DNA from: Bacillota bacterium
Lineage (GTDB): Bacteria > Bacillota > UBA4882 > UBA8346
NCBI GenBank assembly: GCA_023401925.1
Contig: JAEXDA010000019.1
Span: 136,244 to 200,243, forward strand
Direction: 5' to 3'
DNA length: 64,000 nucleotides
Positions 1 to 8,775 of this stretch are shown piece after piece; positions within the stretch are counted from its first letter, which is position 1, and each line of letters opens with the position of its first letter. The notes under the pieces were generated by a model. The model was not told the origin of the DNA, searched no databases, and saw only the letters and a program-made list of their open reading frames with translations. Made by a program: the position numbers and the translations under genes.

Positions 1-544
1 CTTCCGGATTTCCGGGATCCAGGTAAAAGGAAAAATACAATTTAGGCGACCAACTTTTGGTTTGATTATCATATACGCGATAATAAGATACCCAAGTTTC
101 TTTTTCGGAGGCTTTCGGACCATGCAAATTCCAAACATGATTCGGATCTTTGGGGGGATTTGCCCGGTTCCAGGCTACTAAAGTATTGAGCCAGGCATGG
201 ACTTCAATACCGTTTGCATGAGCCTTTTCGATTAAATATTGTAAGGCATCAAACCCCGGGGTTAAATCAGGATCCTCGGTCCGCGGTTCGATACTTTGGT
301 TATAATACGCATCGCCTCTCCGCCTTACCTGAACAATCAGTGTATTGATGTTGCCGTTGATGGCGTCTTGAATCAATTTATCAGCCTGGTCCGGAGTTTT
401 GATTCCGGGCCGAAAAGCGTCCACCCACAAGGCTCTTACTTGGGGAGGGGCATCGCCCGCCTTGACAAGAAAATTCGCCGATACCAACAACAACATTACC
501 CATCCAACCAAAACCATACAGGCAATCCGAAAAAATCTTTTCAT
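1..544 (-). CDS. Glycoside hydrolase-like family 10 (GHL10/DUF187) protein, partial
   Basis: The first 181 codons of a secreted glycosidase-like protein are visible; the rest runs off the left edge. Residues 1-29 form a Sec signal peptide: a basic MKRFFR start, then a long hydrophobic stretch ending near VKAGDA. Next comes the family start PPQVRALWVDAFRPGIKT, then the TIM-barrel strand VQVRRRGDAYY and the HAWLN segment typical of the GHL10 (YngK-like) family. These are cell-surface proteins thought to act on polysaccharide or peptidoglycan; the substrate is not known here. The ATG at 542-544 follows a GAGTGAAAGGG ribosome binding site. No partner gene is visible. Confidence 0.85.
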   Translation of the reverse strand, partial: MKRFFRIACMVLVGWVMLLLVSANFLVKAGDAPPQVRALWVDAFRPGIKTPDQADKLIQDAINGNINTLIVQVRRRGDAYYNQSIEPRTEDPDLTPGFDALQYLIEKAHANGIEVHAWLNTLVAWNRANPPKDPNHVWNLHGPKASEKETWVSYYRVYDNQTKSWSPKLYFSFYLDPGNPE

Positions 545-1064
545 CCCTTTCACTCCTCGTCGTTGATTATCGTTACAAAAAATTTTCGTATCTTGAGCAA
601 TCCAGGCAAAATCTTCCCATATTACTCAATTAAAAACGAACTATATTACTGAGTATTTTATATATCGGATTGTGTGCTCATTCTCCAAAGGGATTTGAAT
701 GACTATTTTTCCCAAAAAATATCCCAAATGATTGATATCACGGATCCAAAAAAATCGTAAATTTTTATGGTGATTCCAGTGACCCGTGAATCTTCCCACT
801 TGACATAAACATTGACCATTTATTTCATAAAAAAAACCGGATGAGATCCGGTTTTTTCCTAATTCCCGATGAAGTTGTCGAGATGCAAAAAAAGTATATT
901 TTCATTGTCATCATCCATCCTTCGCTATTAAACGGCCCGGCAAGGCCCTGAACAAATCGACATAATTCCAGCTAAAATATTTTTTTGATTTATTTTATTA
1001 TAATCTGCTATACTCGTGGTGTAAAGATTCCCTTGATTAACTTTATAATACTTTTTATTCCAGG
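545..1064. other. AT-rich intergenic stretch
   Basis: About 520 bases without a credible gene. It contains the upstream region of the GHL10 gene and one clear terminator-like hairpin (831-857). A plus-strand ORF at 296-652 is antisense to the GHL10 gene and runs into this stretch; it has no family resemblance. Confidence 0.6.
831..857. terminator. Bidirectional rho-independent terminator-like hairpin
   Basis: Perfect inverted repeat ACCGGAT-gag-ATCCGGT flanked by A6 on the left and T6 on the right, so it could end transcripts from either side. On the minus strand it lies downstream of the kinase/PHP remnant. Confidence 0.7.
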
Positions 1065-1412
1065 TTAAATCCTTTCATTCTCCAATATTTCCTTCAATTC
1101 CCTAATGTTAATCCCAGTATCTGCCAGCCGATGGGCATCAGAGACTGTCAGGAGCCGCACTCTTTTTGCTTTCAAGATTTCCAACTGATTTTCCCATTTG
1201 TGAAAACGTTCAAAGATGCGGATCCGCTCCTCCGGCGAGATAGCGGTACCGTTATCGACAACAAGACATCCCACGTTATCTTCATTACCGGTTAACATAA
1301 CACCAATAGTTCCATTCTTTGGATAATTTAATCGGCGGTCCACTCTGTGCTTATCCCATCCGTGAGTGTAGGTGGCCGCAAGCCCCCTACTACTTATCTC
1401 CTGCTTAATCAT
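1065..1412 (-). pseudogene. Chimeric remnant: histidine kinase ATPase piece joined to a PHP-domain C-terminus
   Basis: A 115-codon open frame with a fair ribosome binding site (AAAGGGG) and ATG at 1412. Residues about 30-70 match a histidine kinase HATPase domain (NGTIGVMLTGNEDNV, then DNGTAISPEERIRIFERFH, the G1/F-box region). There is no N-box or G2 box. From about residue 78 the sequence changes to the C-terminal end of a PHP phosphoesterase (RVRLLTVSDAHRLADTGINI). Neither half is complete, so this is read as fused gene debris, not a working protein. A second, similar kinase remnant lies at 5745-5955. Confidence 0.6.
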
Positions 1413-1424
1413 GCATGTCCCCTT

Positions 1425-2006
1425 TCACTTCGGCATGGACACGTCAAGGAAGGGATTAACGAGGGGAACGAGAAGGCCGGCCCTGATGAATATGGATAAG
1501 TGAGTGGTGCTGGAGAGCACAGCCATCTGGTTCACCAATGGGCTAAAGCCACCCATCGCTTTGTCTCCGCCGAGCATCCTGAAAAGTTGCACCTCGTACT
1601 CAGGCCGCACCCCATCGTTGTCGCCGAAGACGATCATGGTCGGGGCCTTGATCAACCGCACCTCCGACTCGGGCCATCCTTTAAAGTCTTTGAGCGCCTG
1701 ATCCATCTTGACGACAAAGATGGGCCACCGCGACGGGTGCTGCGCGTACTCCTTTTCCATCGGCGACCCCACCAGGTCCTGGATGGTCGGCCAGTGAGCG
1801 TTGATAGCCGGATAGTATCCGGCGGGGGAGTACAGGCCCGATATCACGACGAGCTTCCGCACGATCGACGGGTACTTCACTCCCATGCGGAGCACGATGA
1901 GGCCACCGAGGCTGTAGCCCATCACGTCCACTTGGTCGAAGCCGAGCTTCTTTACAGCCACGGCCCTCTCTTCCCGCGACGGACTTGAGGGAAAATAATT
2001 CAACAA
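1425..2006 (-). pseudogene. Alpha/beta hydrolase, N-terminally truncated
   Basis: The frame encodes the nucleophile elbow GYSLGG and downstream core of an alpha/beta-hydrolase (strand APTMIVFGDNDGVRPE, then a late histidine in TTHLS). The N-terminal third with the oxyanion strand and HG motif is missing. The only start available is a TTG at 2006 with no ribosome binding site. The DNA is visibly more GC-rich than its flanks, and the plus strand carries a long chance ORF (1500-1988) for the same reason. This suggests a recently acquired, decaying fragment. Confidence 0.65.
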
Positions 2007-2039
2007 TTTTCAACATCCTAATTCAGTTTTCAAGGTTTT

Positions 2040-3245
2040 TTATTTATTGGATTTGAGTAGTCTTCTGAATAAGTTGTAACCATGAATAACACCTACAAAA
2101 AGCTTAAAATAAAAGCTTTCCATCTCTTTTGATACATTCTTCAAATTATTCCGTATTTGAATATGCTGTGGACAATGTCTTTCACATTTGCCGCAATTTT
2201 TACATAAGGAAGCATATGAAGGTTTTGTTCCATCAACCCCTGCAAGCACACCCATATAAACAAATTTTATTGATTTATCATCATAAATATATCGATCATT
2301 ATAATACGAGAAACACAAAGGTATATTAACTCCCGCAGGACAAGGCATACAATACCCACAGCCTGTGCACCCCACCTTAAGCCTCTCAGCAAATACTTTT
2401 TTCGCCTCATCAATACACATAAGTTCAAAGCTCGACAGTGAATCCGGCTCAGCATTATTTGCGATTCTGATATTTTCTTCCACTTGCGTATCGCTATTCA
2501 TACCAGACAGTACTACCGAAACTCCCGGATGATTCCAAACAAATCGCAAAGCCCATTCAACTGGAGTCCATTTTTTGCCTGATTTATTAAAGACAGCTTC
2601 AACACTGAGGTTCTTTCTGGCAAGCAAACCACCCCTTAAAGGTTCCATGATGGAAACCCCGAGGCCTTTTGAAGCTGCATATTCAAGTCCCTCTCTGCCT
2701 GCCTGATTGTTCTCATCCATATAATTATATTGTATCTGGCAGAATTCCCAAGGATAATCATCCACGATTTGCTTGAATTCAAATTTATTTCCATGAAAAG
2801 AAAAACCAATATGTTTTATTTTTCCCATTTTTTTTGCCTTATCAAGAAAATCCTCCACTCCTAATTTCTTAAGTCTTTGCCAGCTTTCCATGCTCATCAG
2901 TGAATGCATCAGATAATAATCAATATGATCAGTCTGCAGCCTTTTTAGTTCAGTATCAAGAATATCTTCCATTTCATGATATGACTGAACCATAAACGAA
3001 GGCAGCTTTGATGCGATCATAACTTTATCGCGATAACGCTTTGCCAAAATTCGGCCCAAAACCTCTTCGCTATTTGGATAGGCATAAGCGGTGTCGAAGT
3101 AATTAACACCTTGTTCAATAGCAGAAACAATCTGTCTTTCTGCCATTTCTTCATTGATCTTACGGTTCTTTTTAGGAAAACGCATACAGCCATACCCCAA
3201 TATAGAAACTTTATCTCCGGTTTTGCCCATCTCCCGATATAACAT
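2040..3245 (-). CDS. Aldo/keto reductase with C-terminal 4Fe-4S cluster domain
   Basis: A 401-residue protein. An AKR TIM barrel fills about residues 1-300 with the expected tetrad: Asp and Tyr in NYFDTAYAYPN, Lys in MIASKLPSF, His in DYYLMHSL. A C-terminal ferredoxin-like domain has CTGCGYCMPCPAGV and CKNCGKCERHCPQ. This matches the predicted oxidoreductases of the aldo/keto reductase family common in clostridia. It probably passes electrons between NAD(P)H, the iron-sulfur clusters and an unknown carbonyl substrate in the cytoplasm. The ATG at 3245 is chosen over the upstream frame start because of the GGGAGG site just before it. The upstream gene at 3356 encodes a flavodoxin-ferredoxin that is a plausible redox partner. 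Confidence 0.93.
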   Translation of the reverse strand: MLYREMGKTGDKVSILGYGCMRFPKKNRKINEEMAERQIVSAIEQGVNYFDTAYAYPNSEEVLGRILAKRYRDKVMIASKLPSFMVQSYHEMEDILDTELKRLQTDHIDYYLMHSLMSMESWQRLKKLGVEDFLDKAKKMGKIKHIGFSFHGNKFEFKQIVDDYPWEFCQIQYNYMDENNQAGREGLEYAASKGLGVSIMEPLRGGLLARKNLSVEAVFNKSGKKWTPVEWALRFVWNHPGVSVVLSGMNSDTQVEENIRIANNAEPDSLSSFELMCIDEAKKVFAERLKVGCTGCGYCMPCPAGVNIPLCFSYYNDRYIYDDKSIKFVYMGVLAGVDGTKPSYASLCKNCGKCERHCPQHIQIRNNLKNVSKEMESFYFKLFVGVIHGYNLFRRLLKSNK

Positions 3246-3355
3246 AATTGAACCTCCCTTTACATTTATATTCAACAAATATCATTACTTTGAAATTTAA
3301 TATACGCAAATATATATAAGTTGTAATACTTCTCTTCGTACTGAATTATTATTAT

Positions 3356-4132
3356 TTAGTACTGTCCGTGATCAATCTGATTATTTGAAGCAATTATTTC
3401 CTTAAGCTTTACATTTTGATTTATGAATCTTGCTTTGCTTTTCTGTGATTTCATATCGATTGCATTTTGTGGACAATGATGTATGCACGCTAAACATCCT
3501 TCGCATCGATGCAAAAACTCGGGTTTCTTCCCAACTTTAATATTGTTTGCAGGACAAACTTTTTCGCACACTTTGCAGCTACTACAATTGTCTTGAACAA
3601 TAAAACGCTTATCAGTATGATCATAACCGAATTTATTGTTTAAATTACGGATATCCTTAGACAACCAAACCGATATGAAACTTTTTCTGGTAAGCTTATT
3701 TTGTTTTTCAGTAATATCTTTTACGATTTCACCTAATTTTTCTTCTGTTTTTTTTGAATTCTCATTTCTTAATTGGTCTTCCATATCAAAGAGCGGCAGA
3801 CAATTGTCAATCATGAGTATTTCATTTGTATAATTGAATTTTATTCCTATTTCAGCTCCGACCTGCTCTATATGCTGCAAGCCAGATGCTGGTGTCTTAC
3901 CAAAGGTCATAATTGCAAAAAAGTAGCTGGCTTTAAATTTTGATTGTTTTAAAAAGTTTTTTACTATCCTTGGCATTCCGAATGCATAACAAGGAAATAC
4001 AAATCCTATTGCCTCATCTTCAAATTCATATTTCCCTTCCTTTATCATCTGAGGGATAGAATACAGTTCTCCACCAATTTTTTTTGCAACATATAAGCTG
4101 TTTCCTGTAGCAGTAAAATAAAATATTTTCAT
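3356..4132 (-). CDS. EFR1-type flavodoxin-ferredoxin fusion
   Basis: 258 residues. The N-terminus is a flavodoxin-like FMN domain (MKIFYFTATGNSLYVAKKI, with the TATGNS phosphate loop). The C-terminus carries two 4Fe-4S motifs, CSSCKVCEKVCP and CEGCLACIHHCP. This is the EFR1-family arrangement and marks a cytoplasmic electron-transfer protein. The ATG at 4132 follows GGAAAGGTGGAAG. About 110 bases separate it from the downstream aldo/keto reductase, and the two are probably co-transcribed. A decaying NAD(P)-binding gene lies directly upstream, between it and the divergent TetR gene. Confidence 0.9.
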   Translation of the reverse strand: MKIFYFTATGNSLYVAKKIGGELYSIPQMIKEGKYEFEDEAIGFVFPCYAFGMPRIVKNFLKQSKFKASYFFAIMTFGKTPASGLQHIEQVGAEIGIKFNYTNEILMIDNCLPLFDMEDQLRNENSKKTEEKLGEIVKDITEKQNKLTRKSFISVWLSKDIRNLNNKFGYDHTDKRFIVQDNCSSCKVCEKVCPANNIKVGKKPEFLHRCEGCLACIHHCPQNAIDMKSQKSKARFINQNVKLKEIIASNNQIDHGQY

Positions 4133-4169
4133 TTTTACTTCCACCTTTCCTCTTTGAATTCGGTGTCTC

Positions 4170-4794
4170 ATTATTGTCCAACGTTAACGATTTTTCTGAT
4201 CCAGGTTTGTCACTCGCTACCGCCCGTACAAGGCAGTCGGCACAGTCTGCGAAGGAAAGCGGTCGCAGCGGAGCGATGCGTGCCGAGGGACCTGCCGTAT
4301 ATTTTAAAGCGGGAGGTGCATCGCGAAGTCCGACCGGTCTTACAATGACCCACTCTAGGTTGCTCTGTTGCACCGCTCGCTCGGCAATAGTCTTGTCCGC
4401 GAACGGCCTTCGAGTAGATACAAGCAAAAAAGCGTATGGCCCAACGATTGAATTGGGCAAGTTCTTTCCCATCACTCAAAGTGATACCGCTTTGCATAAC
4501 GAAGCGCTTGACCCCAGTACGCTGACAAGCCATTAAGATATTCGTACTGCCCTCCGACATGACCGTACCCGGCGATTCGCCGGACCCATGCAACTAATTA
4601 CCCCATCTGTATCAGCAATGGCTTCGACAAGGCTTGACAATCAAACACGTCTCCCCGCCGGACAACAAGGTTCATCGAAGGGCTGATGGTCTCCGGGCGG
4701 CGAGCCATGGCTACAACCTCATGTCCAATTCAAGAGCCCACTCTACTACCTTCCTACCAGTCGCCCCCGTCGCTCCAATTACTGTGATTTTCAT
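4170..4794 (-). pseudogene. NAD(P)-binding Rossmann (NmrA/SDR-like) protein, frameshifted
   Basis: Reads from an ATG at 4794 with the dinucleotide motif MKITVIGATGATGRKVVEWAL, then hits a stop. The homology continues in other frames as VVAMARRPETI, then SEGSTNILMACQRTGVKRFVMQSG, then ERAVQQSNLEWVIVRPVGLRD, and finally LRPLSFADCADCLVRAV. At least two or three frameshifts are needed to rebuild one protein of about 205 residues. The DNA is GC-richer than its neighbours. It sits between a TetR gene and the EFR1/aldo-keto reductase pair, where a redox gene would make sense, so it may have been part of that operon. Confidence 0.75.
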
Positions 4795-4929
4795 AGAAAA
4801 ACTTCCTTTCTGGTTTAATGAAACTCATTCGGAAAATGCAAATATCGCCGTTTACTTACTTTCTGTCGCAGCCCGTCTTCCATCATTTGGGTTACAAAAC
4901 TGTTATCATGATATGGAATGCTGCTAAAA

Positions 4930-5126
4930 ATAAAATAAAGCACTTGATGTTCTATTTTTCCACCATCAAAATAAACATCTGTTGATTTTTGTTCAATTGT
5001 TCATTACAATGCTAATATATCAACATTGCTTGGTCAGTTCAATGGGGAAAAACGCTGAGTCTGTTTATTACTCAACAAAATAGACTTTATTGTTCAACAC
5101 CTTGCAATAATTAAGGAGATAACTTT
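4930..5126. promoter_or_regulatory. Divergent control region of the TetR gene
   Basis: AT-rich spacer in front of the TetR gene, lying between it and the pseudogene-EFR1-AKR genes. It contains several AACAA/TTGTT motifs. The best near-palindrome is AACAAAATA-gact-TTATTGTT at about 5077-5097, with a second TTGTTCAATTGTTCA run near 4990. These are candidate TetR operators by position only. The TetR gene has an AAGGAG site at 5113-5118. Confidence 0.35.
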
Positions 5127-5690
5127 ATGGATAGGCGTATTGGGAAGTCTAAACAGGCCATTATGGGTGCTTTTATCAAACTAATGGCGGAAAAAGATTT
5201 TGAAAAGATCACCATGAATGAAATCGCGGAACAGGCAAATGTAAACCGGGGTACTGTATATTTACACTACGTGGACAAATTTGATCTGCTAAATCAGTGT
5301 ATAGAGACTCATTTGAACGAATTATTTGAAAATTGCCCTCCACCAGGAGAAACCAGCAATTTTTCTTCCAAAGCTTCACTGCTTCATACATTTGAATATC
5401 TTGAGCAGTATGCCTCTTTTTATTCCAATATGCTGACTAATAAAGGTATGCCTGCTTTTAGAGAACGTCTTCTGACAATGACTCTTAAGGGTGTCGAAGA
5501 ACAAATTGATATGACTGGAATTAATCATGATATGAACAAAGACATACTGGTACAATATGTTGCTTCGGCTGCTATAGGAATTATAGAATGGTGGATTACC
5601 CATTCAATGCCCTATCCAGCAACATATATGGTTGATCAGTTATGGCTGTTGTTGGAACGGGTTCAGGTGGTACACAAGGAATTGCTATGA
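5127..5690 (+). CDS. TetR/AcrR family transcriptional regulator
   Basis: 187 residues with an N-terminal TetR helix-turn-helix: SKQAIMGAFIKLMAEKDFEKITMNEIAEQANVNRGTVYLHYVDK in pieces, where the recognition helix is VNRGTVYLHY. The C-terminal ligand domain resembles the TetR_C_33 type found in Firmicutes. ATG 8 bases after AAGGAG. It is divergent from the NAD(P)-binding pseudogene and the EFR1/aldo-keto reductase genes, and by position is likely their repressor. Confidence 0.92.
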   Translation: MDRRIGKSKQAIMGAFIKLMAEKDFEKITMNEIAEQANVNRGTVYLHYVDKFDLLNQCIETHLNELFENCPPPGETSNFSSKASLLHTFEYLEQYASFYSNMLTNKGMPAFRERLLTMTLKGVEEQIDMTGINHDMNKDILVQYVASAAIGIIEWWITHSMPYPATYMVDQLWLLLERVQVVHKELL

Positions 5691-5744
5691 GTTCTATACG
5701 GGTTATAGTTGTTGTTCCTCTTTCGAATTATTCTTTCCAGTATG

Positions 5745-5955
5745 ATGGTTTGGCAGCCTTACCATGAATTCGGCGCCTTGGCCTTTCTTACTTTTAACGG
5801 TAACCTTCCCTTATGCATCTCTACGATTTGCTTCACCAGCGAGACACCCATCCCGTTATCGGCAACGATAGATTCCACGCTATCTTCGTTGCCGGCTAGC
5901 ATGACCCGAATGGTTCCATATTTAATGGAAAAGATCTGCCGGAGGCAGATCTTTT
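5745..5955 (-). pseudogene. Histidine kinase C-terminal ATPase remnant
   Basis: The minus strand encodes IKYGTIRVMLAGNEDSVE, then VADNGMGVSLVKQIVEMHKG, then in a shifted frame GKVTVKSKKGQGAEFMVRLP. These are the N-box tail, the G1 box joined directly to the G2 helix, and the last strand of a sensor kinase. The F-box segment is deleted and there is one frameshift. The piece overlaps in content with the remnant at 1065-1412, which keeps the F-box missing here. Confidence 0.7.
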
Positions 5956-5988
5956 GACCATCGCGATATACTTGAAAGCTTACATCAT

Positions 5989-6204
5989 TTAATCGCTTAA
6001 ATCATACGATTCTACAGAAAATCCGGTTTTGTGATCCGTAAAACCGGATTGAAGCTTATGTTGCGCCGCTGTCTGTTTTACTTCAGCAAGATTTTCAGAA
6101 TTTCCGAGGATTTTTTTACAAGTTTGACAGTAGGCGAAACTATCCTGGGAAGGTTGAACATCCCCTTGGGCAATCAGATTATCGATCCCCTGCTTTATAG
6201 CCAT
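5989..6204 (-). CDS. Small hypothetical protein, 71 residues
   Basis: A short ORF with a good GAGGTGATTTGA ribosome binding site before ATG at 6204. The product is polar, with one CxxC (FAYCQTCKKILGN). No family is recognised. It sits among pseudogenes, but its intact frame and strong start site suggest it is translated. Confidence 0.5.
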   Translation of the reverse strand: MAIKQGIDNLIAQGDVQPSQDSFAYCQTCKKILGNSENLAEVKQTAAQHKLQSGFTDHKTGFSVESYDLSD

Positions 6205-6311
6205 TCAAATCACCTCGGATCTATAATTACCAAATCGCCGGTTATTATGCGGGAGCCCTGAGCCAGCTGCTAATACTTCCCGTCCGGAATCTTTCCTTCC
6301 ACTACCCAACT

Positions 6312-6530
6312 TCATTCTTCTGCCCCGGCAGTGCTTTTTTCCGCATAATCCCCTTTCCTGAAACCAAACCCCGGCCAGGTTTCCTTGGGCAATTCAAAGC
6401 GGACCAATTTCTTGGCCATGGCGCTATTGCTCTCAAGCTCTTCCATCAATTGCTCCTGGGCAACGGTAAGCTGTTGGGCGTTGGCTTTGAGGGCGTTTTT
6501 CTTCTGTTCATTATCGTTTGCCTTGTTAAA
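6312..6530 (-). pseudogene. C-terminal end of an unknown protein fused to dispersed repeat A
   Basis: The open frame runs from repeat A (at 6698) into a different, charged, helical tail: KANAQQLTVAQEQLMEELE, then ELPKETWPGFGFRKGDYAEK. Only the part below about 6530 differs from the other repeat copy. It has no start of its own, so it looks like the 3' end of a gene whose 5' part was replaced by the repeat. Confidence 0.4.
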
Positions 6531-6536
6531 GCAAAT

Positions 6537-6832
6537 ATTCCAACCAAGGCTCAAAATCAAAAAAACATTATTTTCGATAACGGGTCCGGACCTTCCCAAT
6601 AAAACGATATCAAAAAAAACGCTTTTTTGTGCCAGAAAAGTGCCGGAGCAAAACGGCTCTGGCTGCTGTTTGATCGATTTCACTTGACATTGAAACATTT
6701 ATCGATGATGCCCCGCTCTTTTTGATTTCAGCTTGTTCTATAAGAGGGTCAAAAAGTTTCTTTCCGATCGATCCCAAACCAACGGCGCGCTTCTTCCAAA
6801 GGGATGAAAAATAAACCCGGATATGAGAAAAA
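6537..6832 (-). repeat. Dispersed repeat A, copy 1
   Basis: About 300 bases strongly similar to 28213-28545. Shared landmarks include GTGCCGGAGCAAAACGGCTC, TTTATCGATGATGC and GCGCTTCTTCCAAAGG. The minus strand has the remains of a hairpin plus T-run (GTTATCGAAAATAATG then T7), which is intact in copy 2. It is interrupted on its right side by the MITE-like element at 6833. Confidence 0.7.
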
Positions 6833-6947
6833 GGGGCTGTTGCAAAATATTTTTAAATGAATGAGATATACAATATATTGACAAAAAATTTGCGGAAGTT
6901 CTATCTATTGTATATCTCTATCAATAAAATTCCTTTTGCGACAGCCC
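6833..6947. mobile_element. MITE-like element, 115 bp, inside repeat A
   Basis: Terminal inverted repeats GGGCTGTTGCAAAA and TTTTGCGACAGCCC match at 13 of 14 positions. Inside lies a second inverted pair, AGATATACAATA and TATTGTATATCT. There is no coding capacity. The flanks join exactly as in the uninterrupted repeat copy at 28520-28550 (ATATGAgAAAA before, CTTTTCTTTATTATA after), which shows that it inserted into repeat A. Confidence 0.65.
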
Positions 6948-6966
6948 GCTTTTCTTTATTATAAAT

Positions 6967-7053
6967 TCAATACAATTTTGCCAGAAAAACAAAATCACCC
7001 TTTTTGAACCTTACATAAAACAAACCGCTTCGGAGAACCAAGTCCATCCCCAG
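6967..7053 (-). pseudogene. MATE transporter C-terminal tail remnant
   Basis: Encodes MDLVLRSGLFYVRFKKGDF before a stop. This is almost identical to the last residues of the intact MATE gene at 20660 (MDLVLRSGLFYARFKKGEW). Only about 28 codons survive, directly below the epimerase gene. Confidence 0.7.
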
Positions 7054-7067
7054 CACGAAAACTTTAT

Positions 7068-7967
7068 CTACCGCTGTTCATTTGATTGACAGGAAAAGTT
7101 TGTCGTGTAGCGGAACATTTTCCTCTCTCCCGCACCCAATCGGCAAATGTGAATTTTGGAACGCAACTCCATGTCCGCCATGATACTATCCGGCAGAGAA
7201 CTCCATGCTTCCAGACAGACAAAGTTCGTATCAAAAGGTTTGTCCGGTGTCCAAATTCCCAGCAAAGGGAAATCGGGAAACGTAAATCCGATCCGGCGGG
7301 TCCCCTTGGCATTACCCAGAATCACTTCCCTGGATTGAAGCTGGTCCAGTACGAGGGCATCCTGCCGGAAAAGGTTCATTGTAAGCCATAATCTTCCTGC
7401 GTCAAGCGGAATGTTTCCCCGCTCATCGGAATAAAGAGAGTCTTCCCTTTTTAGCAACGGATGAAGCTCGGATTCCCCTTCAAAGGAAATATAATAATCC
7501 TCCATGGATTCAGCCGCATCCAGCGCCACCCGGAAGCCGTCATGTCCGCCAAGTTCAAAAAACATCTCCTCCGTGGAATGGTTCGTTACCGAGTGCGTCT
7601 TCATCAGGTTTGGGCCGTCCAATTGATAGCCGATATCCAATGTAAAATCAAAAGGATATTTTTCTTTGGTTTTTTCATCCGAGGAAACGGAAAATATCAT
7701 GGAATCCTTAGTTTGCCGGATAACCGAAAACGTCAGGTCACGGGCAAAACCATGGCGCTCCATCCGGTACTCTTTTCCGTTTACACGGTAGGCGTCATTC
7801 CGCAGGCGTCCGATAACCGGAAACAATATCGGGGCGGTACGCGGCCAGATATCCGGGTCCCGCTGCCACATGTATTCCGTTCCCGCCCAGTCCCTGACGC
7901 TAATAATCTGAGCTCCGATATTTTCTATCCTCACGCTGAGCCGGTCGTTCTGAATTTCAAATGTCAC
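7068..7967 (-). CDS. Aldose 1-epimerase family protein (LacX-like)
   Basis: 299 residues of the galactose mutarotase-like beta fold. Hallmarks are the opening GAQIISVRDWAGTEYMWQRDP, the active-site arginine region GRLRNDAY, MERHGFAR with its histidine, and GGHDGFR. LacX-type proteins act on hexoses or hexose phosphates by interconverting anomers. Last gene of the sigma-54 amino-sugar PTS operon, 79 bases after nagB, so it probably helps anomer exchange of the imported sugar or its phosphate. The start is GTG at 7967 with GAGGA upstream. Confidence 0.88.
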   Translation of the reverse strand: MTFEIQNDRLSVRIENIGAQIISVRDWAGTEYMWQRDPDIWPRTAPILFPVIGRLRNDAYRVNGKEYRMERHGFARDLTFSVIRQTKDSMIFSVSSDEKTKEKYPFDFTLDIGYQLDGPNLMKTHSVTNHSTEEMFFELGGHDGFRVALDAAESMEDYYISFEGESELHPLLKREDSLYSDERGNIPLDAGRLWLTMNLFRQDALVLDQLQSREVILGNAKGTRRIGFTFPDFPLLGIWTPDKPFDTNFVCLEAWSSLPDSIMADMELRSKIHICRLGAGERKMFRYTTNFSCQSNEQR

Positions 7968-8046
7968 GGTTTTATCCTCACACCAGTTTTAAATCCAACG
8001 TTTTTCCATATAAACATTTTCCTATCCCAACGGGTAGCCCGGTGCG

Positions 8047-8775
8047 TCATTTCACCAGGGACAACGCATCCTCATCAGCCACCAGAGTCACATCTTTATG
8101 AAGCTGAAGGATGGAGGCCGGCATCCGGGGAGTCATCGGGCCGAAAAATGCTTCCGCAATTGCTTTCGCTTTCTCCCTTCCGGAAGCGATCATCAGTATT
8201 TTACCCGCTTGTACAATATCCAATATTCCCACCGTAACCGCCCTGGCGGGCACATCCTCCTTTTTGGCAAAAAAACGTTGATTGGCGTCAATCGTGCTCT
8301 CTGCCAGTGCGACACAGTGGGTCTTCTTTGTAAAAGCATCGGCCGGTTCATTGAAGCCAATATGTCCGTTTACGCCCACCCCAAGCAATTGCAAATCAAT
8401 TCCGCCAATGTTTTGAAGCACATTATCATATCGCTCACATTCCGCGGCCATATCCTTTGCCCGGCCGTCGGGAATGTAGATGTTGGCGGGATCAATATTA
8501 ATGCCGTCGAAAAAGTTCTTTTGCATAAAATAGCGATAACTGTTTTCGTCATTTGCACCCAATCCGACATATTCATCCAGATTAACAGTGCGAACTTCGC
8601 TTAAGTCTAAAGCGCCTTCCTGATATTTTTGAATCAATCGTTTATAGGTGCCAACTGGAGTTCCCCCGGTAGCCAAACCCAATACACTGTCCGGCTTTAA
8701 AACCACCTGCGCAAAAATCATATCGGCCGCTACGGAGCTCATCTGCTGGTAATCCCGCACTCGTATCATTCTCAT
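8047..8775 (-). CDS. nagB: Glucosamine-6-phosphate deaminase
   Basis: 242 residues, the full NagB length. It converts glucosamine-6-phosphate to fructose-6-phosphate and ammonia. Diagnostic segments are GLATGGTPVGTYKRL (phosphate loop), TVNLDEYVGL (catalytic Asp and neighbours), and LGVGVNGHIGFNEP with the catalytic histidine. ATG at 8775 after CGAGGA. Together with nagA in the same operon, this makes the PTS substrate most likely N-acetylglucosamine or a close relative. Confidence 0.97.
   Translation of the reverse strand: MRMIRVRDYQQMSSVAADMIFAQVVLKPDSVLGLATGGTPVGTYKRLIQKYQEGALDLSEVRTVNLDEYVGLGANDENSYRYFMQKNFFDGINIDPANIYIPDGRAKDMAAECERYDNVLQNIGGIDLQLLGVGVNGHIGFNEPADAFTKKTHCVALAESTIDANQRFFAKKEDVPARAVTVGILDIVQAGKILMIASGREKAKAIAEAFFGPMTPRMPASILQLHKDVTLVADEDALSLVK

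Noticed and set aside
296..652. 118-codon plus-strand ORF
   Set aside because: Antisense to the GHL10 gene start, which has signal peptide and family motifs.
1500..1988. 162-codon plus-strand ORF
   Set aside because: Antisense to the GC-rich hydrolase fragment; long only because stops are rare in GC-rich DNA, and no family resemblance.
6833..6947. Complete insertion sequence
   Set aside because: Only 115 bp and no transposase reading frame; described as MITE-like.
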